64,000 nucleotides of DNA from Georgenia faecalis (GCF_003710105.1 NZ_CP033325.1:3286001-3350000), one strand, 5' to 3'. Shown: positions 8,810 to 18,476, numbered from the stretch's first letter. Program-made: numbers and translations. The notes: generated by a model from the letters alone, not told the origin.

Positions 8810-8826
8810 ATACCCCCGAGGGGTAC
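8810..8826 (+). promoter_or_regulatory. CsoR operator overlapping the csoR-copZA promoter
   Basis: Positions 8810-8826 read ATACCCCCGAGGGGTAC, a GC-rich pseudo-palindrome of 7-3-7 form as bound by copper-sensing CsoR repressors. It overlaps a plausible -10 box, TACCAT at 8824-8829, so bound repressor would block RNA polymerase and Cu(I) binding would release it. The same 7-3-7 box occurs at 46861-46877 upstream of the second copper ATPase. The -10 assignment is inferred. Confidence 0.75.
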
Positions 8827-8866
8827 CATGTTCTCGTCTGCACAGACCGAGGGAGGGGTGGTTCGC

Positions 8867-9148
8867 GTGGCCGGGTACAGCGGCACGAAGGACGACTACG
8901 CCAAGCGCCTGCGCCGCGTCGAGGGCCAGGTCCGCGGCATCGCCCGGATGGTGGACGAGGACGCCTACTGCATCGACGTCCTCACCCAGATCGCGGCCGT
9001 GACCAAGGCCCTGCAGGCTGTCGGTATCGGGCTGGTCGAGGACCACCTCGGCCACTGCGTCGTCGACGCCGCCCGCTCCTCCGACGCGGAGGGCGCCGAG
9101 AAGGTCCGCGAGGCCTCCGAGGCGATCGCCCGGCTCGTCCGGTCCTGA
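8867..9148 (+). CDS. csoR: copper-sensing transcriptional repressor CsoR
   Basis: Small all-helical Cu(I)-responsive repressor. The Cu(I) ligands are intact as Cys35, His60 and Cys64 (AYCIDV and EDHLGHC), matching the Cys-His-Cys set of characterised CsoR proteins, and the DNA-contacting RLRRVEGQVRGI helix is present. A longer frame starts at ATG 8828, but that ATG is inside the putative -10 box next to the operator and so should not be translated. GTG 8867 has GAGGGAGG at the proper distance and gives 93 aa, the usual length. It is the first gene of csoR-copZ-copA. Confidence 0.92.
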   Translation: MAGYSGTKDDYAKRLRRVEGQVRGIARMVDEDAYCIDVLTQIAAVTKALQAVGIGLVEDHLGHCVVDAARSSDAEGAEKVREASEAIARLVRS

Positions 9149-9203
9149 GCACGACGGCGCCTCCCCCTGGCGGCGCCGGAACGACCACCACCAAGGAGAG
9201 AAC

Positions 9204-9458
9204 ATGAGCGCCGACCCGGCACCGATCGACCGCACCACCGTCCTCGACGTCGAAGGCATGACCTGCGGCCACTGCGTCTCCGCCGTGACGAAGGAGCTCG
9301 AGCAGGTCCAGCACGTGTCCAACATCAGCGTGATCCTGCGCAACGGCGGCCTCTCGGAGGTCACGGTGGTCTCCGACTCGGTCCTCGACCAGGACGCCCT
9401 CCGCGCCGCCGTCGACGAGGCCGGGTACACCGTCAAGGCCATCCACGTCGACAACTGA
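9204..9458 (+). CDS. copZ: copper chaperone (heavy-metal-associated domain)
   Basis: Cytoplasmic Cu(I) chaperone, 84 aa, consisting of one HMA domain. The metal site is GMTCGHC with both cysteines, followed by the usual beta-alpha-beta-beta-alpha-beta pattern. It hands Cu(I) to the CopA ATPase and can load CsoR. AAGGAGAG lies 5 nt before the ATG. It sits between csoR and copA, which supports a copper rather than mercury role. Confidence 0.93.
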   Translation: MSADPAPIDRTTVLDVEGMTCGHCVSAVTKELEQVQHVSNISVILRNGGLSEVTVVSDSVLDQDALRAAVDEAGYTVKAIHVDN

Positions 9459-9585
9459 CCCCGCCGAGGCGCGGCCCGGCGCCGCGGGGAGGGCTCCCGC
9501 GAGCCGGGGCCGCGCCCGCGCTCCCCCCACCGGCCCGACGGCGCACCCCCGCCGCGAGGCGCCCCCAGCAGAAAGGAGGCCCGCC

Positions 9586-12087
9586 ATGACCCCGAGCGGA
9601 CCCTCCGAGAGCACCGTCCTGGCGTCCGACCCGCAGGCACCCGGCCCCGACGGGGCCGCGCCCGAGGCTGAGGTGGACCTCGCCGTCGAGGGCATGACCT
9701 GCGCCTCCTGCGTGGCCCGGGTGGAGAAGAAGCTCAACAAGCTCCCCGGCGTCACCGCCACCGTCAACCTCGCCACCGAGTCCGCCCACGTCGAGCTCAC
9801 CGACGACGTCCCCGACGCCGACCTCCTCGCCGCCGTCGCGAGCGCCGGCTACACCGGCACCGTCACGCGCCGGCACGCCACCCACGCGACGCCCCCGCCC
9901 CCCGCTGCGTCCTCGGCGCACGCCACGACGGCGCACTCTCCCGACGCGTCCGACGCCCTCGAGGAGGGCGGCGGCCCCCTCGCCGCGGGCGGTGCCGACC
10001 AGGCCGCCGGCGACGACGTCTCCTCCCCCTCCCAGCGCCGCTCGGCCGACCTCCTGCGCCGCCTGCGCGTCGCCGCGGTCCTCACGGTCCCGGTCGTCGC
10101 AATCTCGATGATCCCGGCGCTGCAGTTCACCGGCTGGCAGTGGGTGGTCGCCACCCTCGCCCTGCCCGTGGTGACCTGGGGTGCCTGGCCGTTCCACCGC
10201 TCCGCCGCCCGCGCCGCCCGGCACGGGGCCTCGACGATGGACACCCTCGTCTCGGTCGGCGTCCTCGCCGCGACCGGCTGGTCGCTGTGGGCGCTGCTGC
10301 TCGGCGGGGCCGGCGCGCTCGGGATGCGGATGACCCCGCAGCTCTTCCCCGCCGAGGGCGCGAGCCTGACGCCCGGGATGCCGGAGCTCTACTTCGAGGT
10401 CGCCGCCGTCGTCACCACCTTCCTCCTCGCCGGCCGCTACGCGGAGGCCCGCTCGCGCCGCCGCGCCGGCGACGCGCTGCGGTCGCTGCTGTCCATGGGC
10501 GCCAAGGACGTCGCGCGCGTGAGCATCGACGCCGACGGCCGGCGGACCGAGCGGCGGGTCCCCATCGCCGCGCTCGGCGTCGACGACCTCTTCGTCGTCC
10601 GCCCGGGCGAGAAGGTGGCCACGGACGGCGTCGTCGTCGAGGGCCGCTCGGCCGTCGACACCTCGCTGCTCACCGGCGAGCCGGTCCCGGTCGACGTCGC
10701 CCCCGGCGACGCCGTCACCGGGGCCACGGTCAACACCAGCGGCACCCTCCTCGTGCGCGCCACCCGCGTGGGCGAGGAGACCACGCTCGCCCAGATCGGG
10801 CGCCTGGTGACGCAGGCGCAGACGGGCAAGGCGCCGGTCCAGCGCCTCGCCGACCGCATCTCGGCGGTCTTCGTGCCCGTCGTCTTCGTCCTCGCGCTCG
10901 GCACGCTGGCGGTGTGGCTGCTCGCCGGGGCGAACGCCCAGGCCGCGTTCACGGCCGCCGTCGCCGTCCTCATCATCGCGTGCCCGTGCGCGCTGGGGCT
11001 GGCGACGCCGACCGCCCTGCTCGTCGGGACCGGCCGCGCCGCCCAGCTCGGCATCGTCATCAAGGGCCCGGAGACCCTCGAGTCCACCCGCCGGGTCGAC
11101 ACCATCGTGCTCGACAAGACCGGCACCGTCACCGAGGGCCGGATGGAGCTCGCCGACGTCGTCGTGGCGCCGGGGACCGACCGAGCCCTGGCCCTGCGCC
11201 TCGCCGGCGCGGTCGAGGCGGCCAGCGAGCACCCCATCGCCCAGGCGGTCGCCCGCCGGGCCGAGGCCGAGGCGGGCGCGCTGCCCGCCGTCGAGGGCTT
11301 CCGCAACCACGCCGGCCGCGGGGTCAGCGGCCTCGTCGCCGACGGCGGCGCTCCCGCCGGCACCCCGCCCCGCGCCGTCGAGGTGCTCGTCGGTCGCCCG
11401 TCCTGGCTGACCGAGCGCGGGGTCGCCGGGGTCGGCGCGGACGACGCGCTCGGCCGGGCCCACCGCGCCGCGGAGGCGGACGGCGCGACCACGGTCGTCG
11501 TCGCCTGGGACGGGACCGCCCGCGCCGTCCTCGCCCTGCGGGACCAGGTGAAGGCGACGTCGGCCGAGGCCGTCGCCCGCCTGCGCGCCCTCGGCATCAC
11601 CCCGATGCTCCTCACCGGTGACAACCGGGCCGCGGCCGAGCGCGTCGCCGCGCAGGTGGGCATCGCCCCCGAGCACGTCGTCGCCGAGGTCCTGCCCGGC
11701 GAGAAGCTCGACGTCGTCGCGCGGCTCCAGGCGCAGGGCAAGGTCGTCGCCATGGTGGGGGACGGCGTCAACGACGCCGCGGCCCTCGCCCAGGCCGGCC
11801 GGCAGGGCCTCGGCCTCGCCATGGGCACCGGCACCGACGTCGCCATCGAGGCGAGCGACATCACCCTCGTCAGCGGGGACCTGCGGGCCGCCCCGACGGC
11901 GATCGCCCTGTCCCGCCGCACACTGCGGGTCATCAAGCAGAACCTCTTCTGGGCGTTCGCCTACAACGTCGCGGCGATCCCGCTGGCGGCGCTCGGGCTG
12001 CTCAACCCGATGATCGCGGGGGCGGCCATGGCGATGAGCTCGGTGCTCGTCGTCGCCAACTCGCTGCGGCTGCGCCGCGCCGGCTGA
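9586..12087 (+). CDS. copA: Cu(I)-translocating P-type ATPase
   Basis: P1B-type ATPase of 833 aa that exports Cu(I) across the cytoplasmic membrane. Domains in order: one HMA domain with GMTCASC near residue 36; an acidic, Pro/Ala-rich linker (about 100-150); eight transmembrane helices with the translocation motif CPC ([13 protein letters not shown], near 465); actuator loop LTGEPVPV; phosphorylation site DKTGT near 510; HP locus [14 protein letters not shown] and [14 protein letters not shown] hinge. AGAAAGGAGG is an excellent Shine-Dalgarno. The CPC motif and csoR-copZ context mark it as a Cu(I) exporter. Confidence 0.95.
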   Translation: MTPSGPSESTVLASDPQAPGPDGAAPEAEVDLAVEGMTCASCVARVEKKLNKLPGVTATVNLATESAHVELTDDVPDADLLAAVASAGYTGTVTRRHATHATPPPPAASSAHATTAHSPDASDALEEGGGPLAAGGADQAAGDDVSSPSQRRSADLLRRLRVAAVLTVPVVAISMIPALQFTGWQWVVATLALPVVTWGAWPFHRSAARAARHGASTMDTLVSVGVLAATGWSLWALLLGGAGALGMRMTPQLFPAEGASLTPGMPELYFEVAAVVTTFLLAGRYAEARSRRRAGDALRSLLSMGAKDVARVSIDADGRRTERRVPIAALGVDDLFVVRPGEKVATDGVVVEGRSAVDTSLLTGEPVPVDVAPGDAVTGATVNTSGTLLVRATRVGEETTLAQIGRLVTQAQTGKAPVQRLADRISAVFVPVVFVLALGTLAVWLLAGANAQAAFTAAVAVLIIACPCALGLATPTALLVGTGRAAQLGIVIKGPETLESTRRVDTIVLDKTGTVTEGRMELADVVVAPGTDRALALRLAGAVEAASEHPIAQAVARRAEAEAGALPAVEGFRNHAGRGVSGLVADGGAPAGTPPRAVEVLVGRPSWLTERGVAGVGADDALGRAHRAAEADGATTVVVAWDGTARAVLALRDQVKATSAEAVARLRALGITPMLLTGDNRAAAERVAAQVGIAPEHVVAEVLPGEKLDVVARLQAQGKVVAMVGDGVNDAAALAQAGRQGLGLAMGTGTDVAIEASDITLVSGDLRAAPTAIALSRRTLRVIKQNLFWAFAYNVAAIPLAALGLLNPMIAGAAMAMSSVLVVANSLRLRRAG

Positions 12088-12100
12088 CCGGCGCGGCTGA

Positions 12101-12131
12101 CCCGCGCGGGCGGCCCACGCCCGCCGCGCGG
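12101..12131. terminator. GC-rich inverted repeat between convergent copA and metQ
   Basis: The 75-bp convergent gap contains CCGCGCGG-GCG pairing imperfectly (one bulge) with CGC-CCGCCGCGCGG. It could act as a shared terminator, but there is no T-run on either strand, so this is a weak call. Confidence 0.35.
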
Positions 12132-12162
12132 CGACCCCGGTCCCGGGGCCGCCGCGGGTGCG

Positions 12163-13002
12163 TCAGAACGCGGGGACGATCTCCCCGGCGGGCCAGCGCT
12201 CGCTGATGAAGTCGCGGACCTCGTCGGAGTGGAGCAGCTCGTCGAGGGTGAGGATCGCCGGGTCCTCGACGTCCTCGGCGCGCACGGCGACGAGGTTGGC
12301 GTACGGGTTGTCCTCGCCGGGCTCGAGGACGAGCGCGTCCTCGGCCGGGTTGAGCCCGCCCTCGAGCGCGTAGTTGCCGTTGATGACGGCGGCGTCGAAG
12401 TCCTCGAGCGTGCGGACCAGCTGGGCCGCCTCGAGCTCGACGAGCTCGACGTTCTTCGGGTTCTCGGCGATGTCGAAGACCGAGGGGTTCTCGACGTCGG
12501 CGAGCGCGAAGACCCCGCCCTCCTGGAGGAGCTCCAGCGCCCGCGCCTGGTTGGACGGGTCGTTGGGCACGCCGATCTGGGCGCCGTCGGGCAGGTCCTC
12601 GAGGTCCGTGACGCTGCTCGAGTACACGCCGAACGGCTCGATGTGGACGCCGTCGAAGTGCTCGAACTCGTACCCCTTCTCCTCGACCTCCGCCTCGTAG
12701 TACGGCAGGTGCTGAAAGAAGTTCGCGTCGAGCTGTCCCTCGGCGAGCTGCACGTTGGGCTGGATGTAGTCGGTGTACTCGACGATCTCCAGGTCGATGC
12801 CCGCGTCCGCGGCGAGCTCGTCGTCGACGAACTCGAGGATCTCGGCGTGCGGGGTGACGCTGGCGCCGACGGTGAGCGTCGTGACGCCGCCGGTGGTGCC
12901 GTCGGTCTGCTCGGACCCGCCGGACTCCTCGCCCGAGCAGGCCGCCATGGTCATCGCGACGGCGGCGGTGAGGGCGGCGGCGCGGTAGCGGGTGGGACGC
13001 AT
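12163..13002 (-). CDS. metQ: methionine ABC transporter substrate-binding lipoprotein
   Basis: Extracellular lipoprotein of the MetQ/NlpA family that delivers methionine to MetNI, 279 aa. The signal peptide ends in a lipobox (TMAAC, lipidated Cys22). Family motifs seen: VGASVTPHAEILEF, DYIQPNVQL, LDANFFQH and GVPNDPSNQARAL. The start ATG at 13002 has AGAAAGGAAC upstream; the longer frame reads into metI sequence and is rejected. It is the last gene of metN-metI-metQ, 19 bp after metI, under SAM-riboswitch control. Confidence 0.93.
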   Translation of the reverse strand: MRPTRYRAAALTAAVAMTMAACSGEESGGSEQTDGTTGGVTTLTVGASVTPHAEILEFVDDELAADAGIDLEIVEYTDYIQPNVQLAEGQLDANFFQHLPYYEAEVEEKGYEFEHFDGVHIEPFGVYSSSVTDLEDLPDGAQIGVPNDPSNQARALELLQEGGVFALADVENPSVFDIAENPKNVELVELEAAQLVRTLEDFDAAVINGNYALEGGLNPAEDALVLEPGEDNPYANLVAVRAEDVEDPAILTLDELLHSDEVRDFISERWPAGEIVPAF

Positions 13003-13021
13003 GGGGGTTCCTTTCTGCGGC

Positions 13022-13699
13022 TCAGCGGTGGTCCACGGCGCGGACCAGGAGGTCGCCGAGCATCTGGACGAGCTGGACGAGGATGACGATGACGACGACG
13101 GTGACGACCATGACATCGGTCTGGAACCGGACGTAGCCGTGGTTGATGGCGAGCGCCCCGAGGCCGCCGGCCCCCACGGCCCCGGCCATCGCCGAGTACG
13201 AGACGAGGGTGATGACCGTGACGGTGAGCCCCGAGAGGAGCCCGGGCAGGGCCTCACGCACGAGGACGCCCCAGACGATCCCCAGGCGGGAGGCGCCGAC
13301 CATCTGCGCCGCCTCGACCTTGCCCGGGTCCACCTCCCGCACCGCCGTCTCGACGAGGCGGGCGAAGAACGGGATGGCGGCGATCGACAGGGGGACGACG
13401 GCGGAGCGCCAGCCGAAGGTGGTCCCGGTGAGGGCGCGGGTGAGCGGGATGATCGCCACCATGAGGATGATGAACGGCAGGGAGCGCCCCACGTTCACCA
13501 CGACGTTGAGGACGCCGTGCAGGGCGGGCGCGGGACGCAGCGCGCCGGGCGCCGTCGTCGCCAGCGCCAGGCCCAGCGGCAGGCCGCCGAGCACGGTGAC
13601 CAGCGACGCCAGCGCCACCATGGCCAGGGTCTCGACCGTCGCCTCGGGGAGGTTCTCGGTGATGACCGGGTTGGTCGCCACCTCCTCGAGCCACGTCAT
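13022..13699 (-). CDS. metI: methionine ABC transporter permease
   Basis: Integral membrane permease of the MetNIQ importer, 225 aa with five or six transmembrane helices. The EAA-type loop that docks the ATPase is visible as EAAQMVGASRLGIVWGVLV, and GRSLPFIILM is typical of MetI. The ATG overlaps the metN stop (ATGA), so the two are coupled. Confidence 0.93.
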   Translation of the reverse strand: MTWLEEVATNPVITENLPEATVETLAMVALASLVTVLGGLPLGLALATTAPGALRPAPALHGVLNVVVNVGRSLPFIILMVAIIPLTRALTGTTFGWRSAVVPLSIAAIPFFARLVETAVREVDPGKVEAAQMVGASRLGIVWGVLVREALPGLLSGLTVTVITLVSYSAMAGAVGAGGLGALAINHGYVRFQTDVMVVTVVVIVILVQLVQMLGDLLVRAVDHR

Positions 13700-14670
13700 C
13701 ACGCCACCTCCGCGTGCAGGCCGGCGCCGTGGAGGGTGCCGAGGACCTCGGCCCGCCGGGCCGCGGGGACGGTGAGGCGCAGGCGGCCCACCCGGTCCCC
13801 GGCGAGCGTCTCGATGGTCCCGGCGGAGACGTCGACGTCGGCGCCCAGGCCGGCGACCGTGGCGAGCACCGACGCGGTGCCGTGCCCGGCGCCGAAGGAC
13901 AGCTCGACGTCGACCGTCCCCGCCTCGGGGCCGGCCGGCGGCAGCGGGACGAGGGCCCGGGCGAGCCGGGACCGCGGGTCGGCGACGACGTCGGCCACCG
14001 CCCCGTGCTCGGCGATTCGGCCGTGCTCGAGGAGCGTGACGGAGTCGCACACCTCGCGGACCACCGACATCTCGTGGGTGATGATGAGGACGGTGAGACC
14101 GAGGCGGTCCCGCACGTCACGGATGAGCCCGAGGATCTGCCGCGTGGTGTCCGCGTCCAGCGCCGACGTGGGCTCGTCGCACAGGAGCACGGCCGGGTCG
14201 GCCGCGAGCGCCCGGGCGATGCCCACCCGCTGCTTCTGGCCGCCGGACAGCTGCGCCGGGTAGGCGTCGGCACGGTGCGTGAGCCCGACGAGCTCGAGGA
14301 GCTCGCGGACCCGCTCCGCCTGGCGCGCCCGGGGCACCTTCGCCACGCGCAGCGGGTAGGCGACGTTCTCCGCGGCCGTGCGGGCCTCGAGGAGGTTGAC
14401 GTGCTGGAAGACCATCCCGATCCGCCGGCGCTGCGCGCGCAGGGCGCGCTCCCCGAGCGCGGCGAGGTCGGCGCCGTCGATGACGACGCTGCCGGACGTG
14501 GGGCGCTCGAGCGCCGTGAGGCACCGGATGAGGGTGGACTTCCCGGCGCCGGACTCCCCGACGATCCCGTGGATGCGGCCGCGTTCGACGTGCAGGTCGA
14601 TGCCGTCGAGGGCCACGACCTCACCCCCGCGGGCGGGGTAGACCTTGCGCAGGCCGGACAGGGTGATCAC
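13699..14670 (-). CDS. metN: methionine ABC transporter ATP-binding protein
   Basis: ATPase of the MetNIQ importer, 323 aa. Walker A GESGAGKST at residues 38-46, signature LSGGQKQR near 140, Walker B LLCDEPTSALD. The C-terminal 80 residues match the NIL domain, which senses methionine and inhibits uptake when the cell is replete. GTG start at 14670 with Shine-Dalgarno GGAGG 7 nt upstream; that Shine-Dalgarno overlaps the closing stem of the SAM riboswitch. Confidence 0.94.
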   Translation of the reverse strand: MITLSGLRKVYPARGGEVVALDGIDLHVERGRIHGIVGESGAGKSTLIRCLTALERPTSGSVVIDGADLAALGERALRAQRRRIGMVFQHVNLLEARTAAENVAYPLRVAKVPRARQAERVRELLELVGLTHRADAYPAQLSGGQKQRVGIARALAADPAVLLCDEPTSALDADTTRQILGLIRDVRDRLGLTVLIITHEMSVVREVCDSVTLLEHGRIAEHGAVADVVADPRSRLARALVPLPPAGPEAGTVDVELSFGAGHGTASVLATVAGLGADVDVSAGTIETLAGDRVGRLRLTVPAARRAEVLGTLHGAGLHAEVA

Positions 14671-14775
14671 AGGCTCGCCTCCATCGGTCCTGGCGGGAGC
14701 ACCCGTCTGCGGTGCACGGAGGCACGCGGGTTGCTGCAGCGTCGACGAGCCAGGTCTCTCGGCTGCTCTGGATGG
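14671..14775 (-). promoter_or_regulatory. SAM-I (S-box) riboswitch controlling metNIQ
   Basis: Reading the minus strand, P1 CCATC (14775-14771) pairs with GATGG (14685-14681). Between them are the conserved SAM-I blocks in order: CAGAG, CGAGAGACCTGGC, GTCGAC, GCAGCAACC and GGTGCTCCCGCCAGGACC. P2 closes by CAGC/GCTG. The 3' strand of P1 merges with the Shine-Dalgarno of metN (GATGGAGG), leaving 10 nt to the GTG. This layout implies SAM binding stabilises P1 and hides the ribosome-binding site (translational control); that mechanism is inferred. Confidence 0.85.
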
Positions 14776-14958
14776 TCCGGAAATGGTAGGCCGCGGGCGA
14801 CGGCCGTCCCGAGAAGTGTCTCAGCATGTGGGAAACGCCGGCTGTCGTCGTCCCGGTTCGCCCCCGGCGCCGCCGTTCGTCATGCTGGGCCGCAGCGACG
14901 GGCAGCCCGGCGCGCACGGGGCGCACGGGCGCGCACGACGAGCGGGGGGCGGTGGCGG

Positions 14959-15729
14959 ATGGCAGCCGAGGGGGCGGCGCGGCGCCGGCTGAGCGCGGAG
15001 GTGTGGATCGTCCTCGGGCTGTCCGTGGGGCAGTCCGCGGTCTACGCGCTCGTCCAGATCTACGCCCGGCTCACCGCTGAGACGCCGCTGGGCGCGCAGT
15101 CCACGGCCCTCAACCCCTCCCGCTCGCCCCGCCCCTACCTGGACCTCACGTACCAGCTCCTCAACATCGGTTTCTCGCTGGTCCCCGTCCTCCTCGTGCT
15201 CTTCCTCCTGTCCGAGCCCGGCCGGCGGGCCACCGCCCGCATCGGGCTGGACCGGACCCGTCCCGTCCGCGACCTCGGCGCCGGCCTCGCCCTGGCGGCC
15301 CTCATCGGCCTGCCGGGCCTCGCGCTCTACGCCGCCGGGCGGGCCCTGGGGATCACCGTGGAGATCCAGGCCGCCGCCCTCGACAGCACGTGGTGGGCCG
15401 TCCCCGTCCTCATCCTCGCCGCGCTGCGCAACGGCCTGCTCGAGGAGGTCATCGCCGTCGGGTACCTCATCGAGCGGCTCGAGCAGCTCGGCTGGCGCCC
15501 CGCCGCCGTCGTCGCCGCCAGCGCCCTGCTGCGCGGCGCCTACCACCTCTACCAGGGCATCGGGCCGTTCTTCGGCAACGTCGCCATGGGAGTCGTCTTC
15601 GCGCTGTACTACCTGCGCCGACGCCGGACCATGCCGCTCGTCGTCGCCCACACGCTCATCGACGTCGTGGCGTTCGTCGGCTACACGCTGCTGCCCGAGG
15701 CGTGGCTGGAGGCGCTGCGGCTCACCTGA
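14959..15729 (+). CDS. CPBP-family intramembrane protease (Abi/CAAX-like)
   Basis: Polytopic membrane protein, 256 aa, with about seven helices. It carries the CPBP metalloprotease signatures: a glutamate pair in LLEEVIAVGYL (usual form EExxxR), a histidine in GAYHLYQG and another in VVAHTLIDV. The last residues of the first motif deviate from the consensus. An open frame extends far upstream, but the ATG at 14959 precedes the conserved region and earlier sequence covers the metN riboswitch. Likely roles are protein processing or immunity to peptides; the target is unknown. It is divergent from metN. Confidence 0.8.
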   Translation: MAAEGAARRRLSAEVWIVLGLSVGQSAVYALVQIYARLTAETPLGAQSTALNPSRSPRPYLDLTYQLLNIGFSLVPVLLVLFLLSEPGRRATARIGLDRTRPVRDLGAGLALAALIGLPGLALYAAGRALGITVEIQAAALDSTWWAVPVLILAALRNGLLEEVIAVGYLIERLEQLGWRPAAVVAASALLRGAYHLYQGIGPFFGNVAMGVVFALYYLRRRRTMPLVVAHTLIDVVAFVGYTLLPEAWLEALRLT

Positions 15730-15812
15730 GCCCACGGGGTGCCCCCCGACGGGCCGCGCTCGACGGGTGGACCTCCCGGATCCGCGGCGCGGTGCGCCGT
15801 AGACTCCCCGCC

Positions 15813-18446
15813 ATGACGGCGCCGGCGCAGGAGGAGGGCCGCCAGTCCCCCCGAGGCGCCCGCACGCCCCGCCGCGGGGTGCTCCTCGTCGACGTGCCGG
15901 AGACGCGCGTGCGCCGCCCCGGCGACCTCGTCGAGCTCATCCTCTCGGGCGTGGGGATCGGCATGGTGCTGCTCCTCGCCGTCTACGCCCACGGGACGGC
16001 GCTCGGGGTGACCGAGGACGTGCAGTCCGCGGCGGGCCTCGTGCTGCGCGAGCTGCTGCTCCTGCCGGTCACCGTGCTCGAGGGCCTGGTGACGTTCTTC
16101 CTCCCACCCGTGATCATCGTGCTGCAGCTGGTCAAGCGGCGCTGGCGGGTGGTCCTGGAGGCCGTCCTCGCGGCCGTCGTCGCGGCGCTCGTCGCCACGC
16201 TCGCCATCTGGCTCCTCAACACCTTCGACCCCCGGGCCCTCACCGTCGGCCTCACCATCACCGTCGGTGGCGACCGCGTCATCGCGCTCAACCCCTACTC
16301 GGCCGCCCTGGCCGCGTTCTTCACGGCGCTGGGCACCCGCTCCCAGCGCCCGTCCCTGCGGTGGTCGTGGAACCTCCTGTGGGTCGTCCTCGGCCTGGCC
16401 GTCATCCGCGGCCAGCTCACCCTCCCCGGCGCGGTCGTCACCGTGCTCCTGGGCCGGGCGGTCGGCCTGGGCGCCCGGTACGCCGTCGGCGTGCTCAGCG
16501 ACCGGGCCAACGGCATCGGCCTCGTCCGGGGGTTGCGGCGGGCGGGGCTGGACCCGGTCCGCGTGGTGCGGCTGGACCCTGCCCGCCCCGGCGCGGAGCC
16601 CCGGGCGTGGACGGTGACGACGTCAGCCCCCATCGGCTACACCGAGCGGGCGGAGCCGCTCACGGAGGAAACGGTCGACGGCGCGCGGGAGGCGGTCCCG
16701 GGCCGGCCGCCGGACACCATCGACCTCGACCCGACGACCGACGCGGCCGCCGCCGTCGCCGCCGCGGCGCCCCGGTCGGGCGTGACGCTCGACCCCGTCG
16801 GCGCCCACCGGGTGTACTCCGCCTGGGACGTCGAGGGCACCCGGTGGTACGTCGCCGTGCTCGACGGCCACCGCCAGGTCGTCGGGTACCTCGCCTCGCT
16901 GTGGACTGCGCTGCGCATGCGCGGCCTCGACCATCGCCGCTCCGCGACCCTGCGCGACGCCGCCGACCGCGCCGCCCTGCTCACCTACGCCGTGTGCGAC
17001 GCCGGCGTGCGCACGCCCCTGCTCGCCGGCATCGCCGTCGCCCAGGACTCCGTGCTCATGACCTCGCGGCACGTCCCCCGGGCCCGCCGGCTGCCCGAGC
17101 TCACGCCCGAGGAGATCGACGACGCCCTCCTCGACGAGCTGTGGTCCCAGCTGCGCCGCGCCCACAGCCGGGGGGTCGCTCACCGCGACCTCACCGCCAA
17201 CGCGATCCTCGTCGACGACGACCGCCAGGTGTGGCTCCTCGACTGGGAGCACGGCGAGATCGCCTCCTCCGAGCTCTCCCGGCGCCTCGACCTCGCCCAG
17301 CTCCTCACCCTCCTCGCCGTGCAGATCGGCCCCGAACGGGCCCTCGCCAGCGCCGCCCGGAACCTCGAGACCGACGAGCTGGCGGCCATCGCGCCCCTGC
17401 TCCAGCCGGTGGTGCTGCCCGCCCAGACGCGCTCGTCGACCGTCAACCACCGCGAGCTGCTCAACGCCCTGCGCGCCGAGCTCGTCGACCTGGTCCCCAC
17501 CGCCACCGTCGAGCCGGTGCGGCTCGAACGGTTCAGCGTGCGCACCGTGGTCATGGTGACCATCGCCGTCATCGCCATCTGGGTCCTGCTCGGCACGCTC
17601 AACTTCGAGCAGGTGGCCGAGGCCGCGCGCGACGCGAACCCGGTGTGGCTCGTCGTCGCCTTCGGGCTGGGCCTGAGCACCTACGTGGGGGCCGCCATGA
17701 CGCTCCTCGCGTTCTCCCCGGAACGGCTCGGGGTGTGGCGCACGACCCTCGTGCAGGTCGCCGCGTCCGTCATCTCGCTGGTCGCCCCGGCGGGCGTGGG
17801 GCCGGCCGCGCTCAACATCCGCTTCCTCACCCGGCGCAAGGTCGAGACGCCCATCGCCGTCGCGACCGTGGCGCTCGTCCAGGTCACCCAGTTCGTCACC
17901 ACCATCCTCCTGCTCGTCACCGTTGCCCTCGTCACGGGCAGCGCGGGGACGCTGTCGTTCCCCACGGACGGGGTGGGGATCGCGGCCGGCGCGGTCATCC
18001 TCCTCGCCGGCGTGACGATGCTCGTGGCGCCGCTGCGCACCTGGATCTGGAGGAAGATCGGGCCGACGCTGAGCCAGGTGTGGCCGCGCGTCCTGTGGGT
18101 GGTGGGCAACCCCCGCCGCCTGGCCATCGGCATCGCCGGCAACATCGTCATGACCGTGGGGTTCATCGCCGCGTTCGGTGCCTCGCTGGCGGCGTTCGGC
18201 TACACCTTGTCGCTGACCTCGCTCTCCATCACGTACCTCACCAGCAACGCCGTCGGCGCCGCCGTGCCGTCCCCCGGCGGCATCGGCCCCGTCGAGGCGG
18301 CCCTCACCGCGGGCCTGTCGGTGGCGGGCATCCCCGCCGGCGTCGCGTTCTCCGCCGCGCTCGTCTTCCGGGTGCTCACGTTCTGGATCCGCGTGCCCAT
18401 CGGGTGGGTGGCGCTGCGGCACCTGCAGCGCCGCGGCGACCTCTAG
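15813..18446 (+). CDS. kinase-like / lysylphosphatidylglycerol-synthase-TM fusion membrane protein
   Basis: Large protein (877 aa) with three parts: an N-terminal membrane block (about residues 40-230), a cytoplasmic protein-kinase-like fold (about 300-560) and a C-terminal eight-helix block of the LPG synthase/flippase TM family (UPF0104, about 570-870). The kinase part keeps HRDLTANAILVDDD and LDWEHGE, resembling the catalytic loop and metal-binding motif of aminoglycoside-phosphotransferase-like kinases. The TM block has VAPAGVGPAALNIRFLTRR and PSPGGIGPVEAALTAGL. There is no lysyl-transferase domain, so it may flip or sense a lipid. ATG 15813 follows TAGACT by 7 nt, implying a leaderless mRNA. 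Confidence 0.8.
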   Translation: MTAPAQEEGRQSPRGARTPRRGVLLVDVPETRVRRPGDLVELILSGVGIGMVLLLAVYAHGTALGVTEDVQSAAGLVLRELLLLPVTVLEGLVTFFLPPVIIVLQLVKRRWRVVLEAVLAAVVAALVATLAIWLLNTFDPRALTVGLTITVGGDRVIALNPYSAALAAFFTALGTRSQRPSLRWSWNLLWVVLGLAVIRGQLTLPGAVVTVLLGRAVGLGARYAVGVLSDRANGIGLVRGLRRAGLDPVRVVRLDPARPGAEPRAWTVTTSAPIGYTERAEPLTEETVDGAREAVPGRPPDTIDLDPTTDAAAAVAAAAPRSGVTLDPVGAHRVYSAWDVEGTRWYVAVLDGHRQVVGYLASLWTALRMRGLDHRRSATLRDAADRAALLTYAVCDAGVRTPLLAGIAVAQDSVLMTSRHVPRARRLPELTPEEIDDALLDELWSQLRRAHSRGVAHRDLTANAILVDDDRQVWLLDWEHGEIASSELSRRLDLAQLLTLLAVQIGPERALASAARNLETDELAAIAPLLQPVVLPAQTRSSTVNHRELLNALRAELVDLVPTATVEPVRLERFSVRTVVMVTIAVIAIWVLLGTLNFEQVAEAARDANPVWLVVAFGLGLSTYVGAAMTLLAFSPERLGVWRTTLVQVAASVISLVAPAGVGPAALNIRFLTRRKVETPIAVATVALVQVTQFVTTILLLVTVALVTGSAGTLSFPTDGVGIAAGAVILLAGVTMLVAPLRTWIWRKIGPTLSQVWPRVLWVVGNPRRLAIGIAGNIVMTVGFIAAFGASLAAFGYTLSLTSLSITYLTSNAVGAAVPSPGGIGPVEAALTAGLSVAGIPAGVAFSAALVFRVLTFWIRVPIGWVALRHLQRRGDL

Positions 18447-18453
18447 CGTCCCG

Positions 18454-18476
18454 CCCGACGTCGGCCCAACGTCGGG
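18454..18476. terminator. hairpin downstream of the membrane fusion gene
   Basis: CCCGACGT (18454-18461) and ACGTCGGG (18469-18476) form a perfect 8-bp stem with a 7-nt loop, 8 bp after the stop at 18446. There is no T-run. A second hairpin, CCGAGCC/GGCTCGG (18491-18510), ends directly before a TAAGGT -10-like box at 18511 that may start the next gene. Confidence 0.45.

Noticed and set aside
8828-8866. ATG 8828 as start of csoR
   Set aside because: It overlaps the putative -10 box and operator; GTG 8867 has the ribosome-binding site and normal length.
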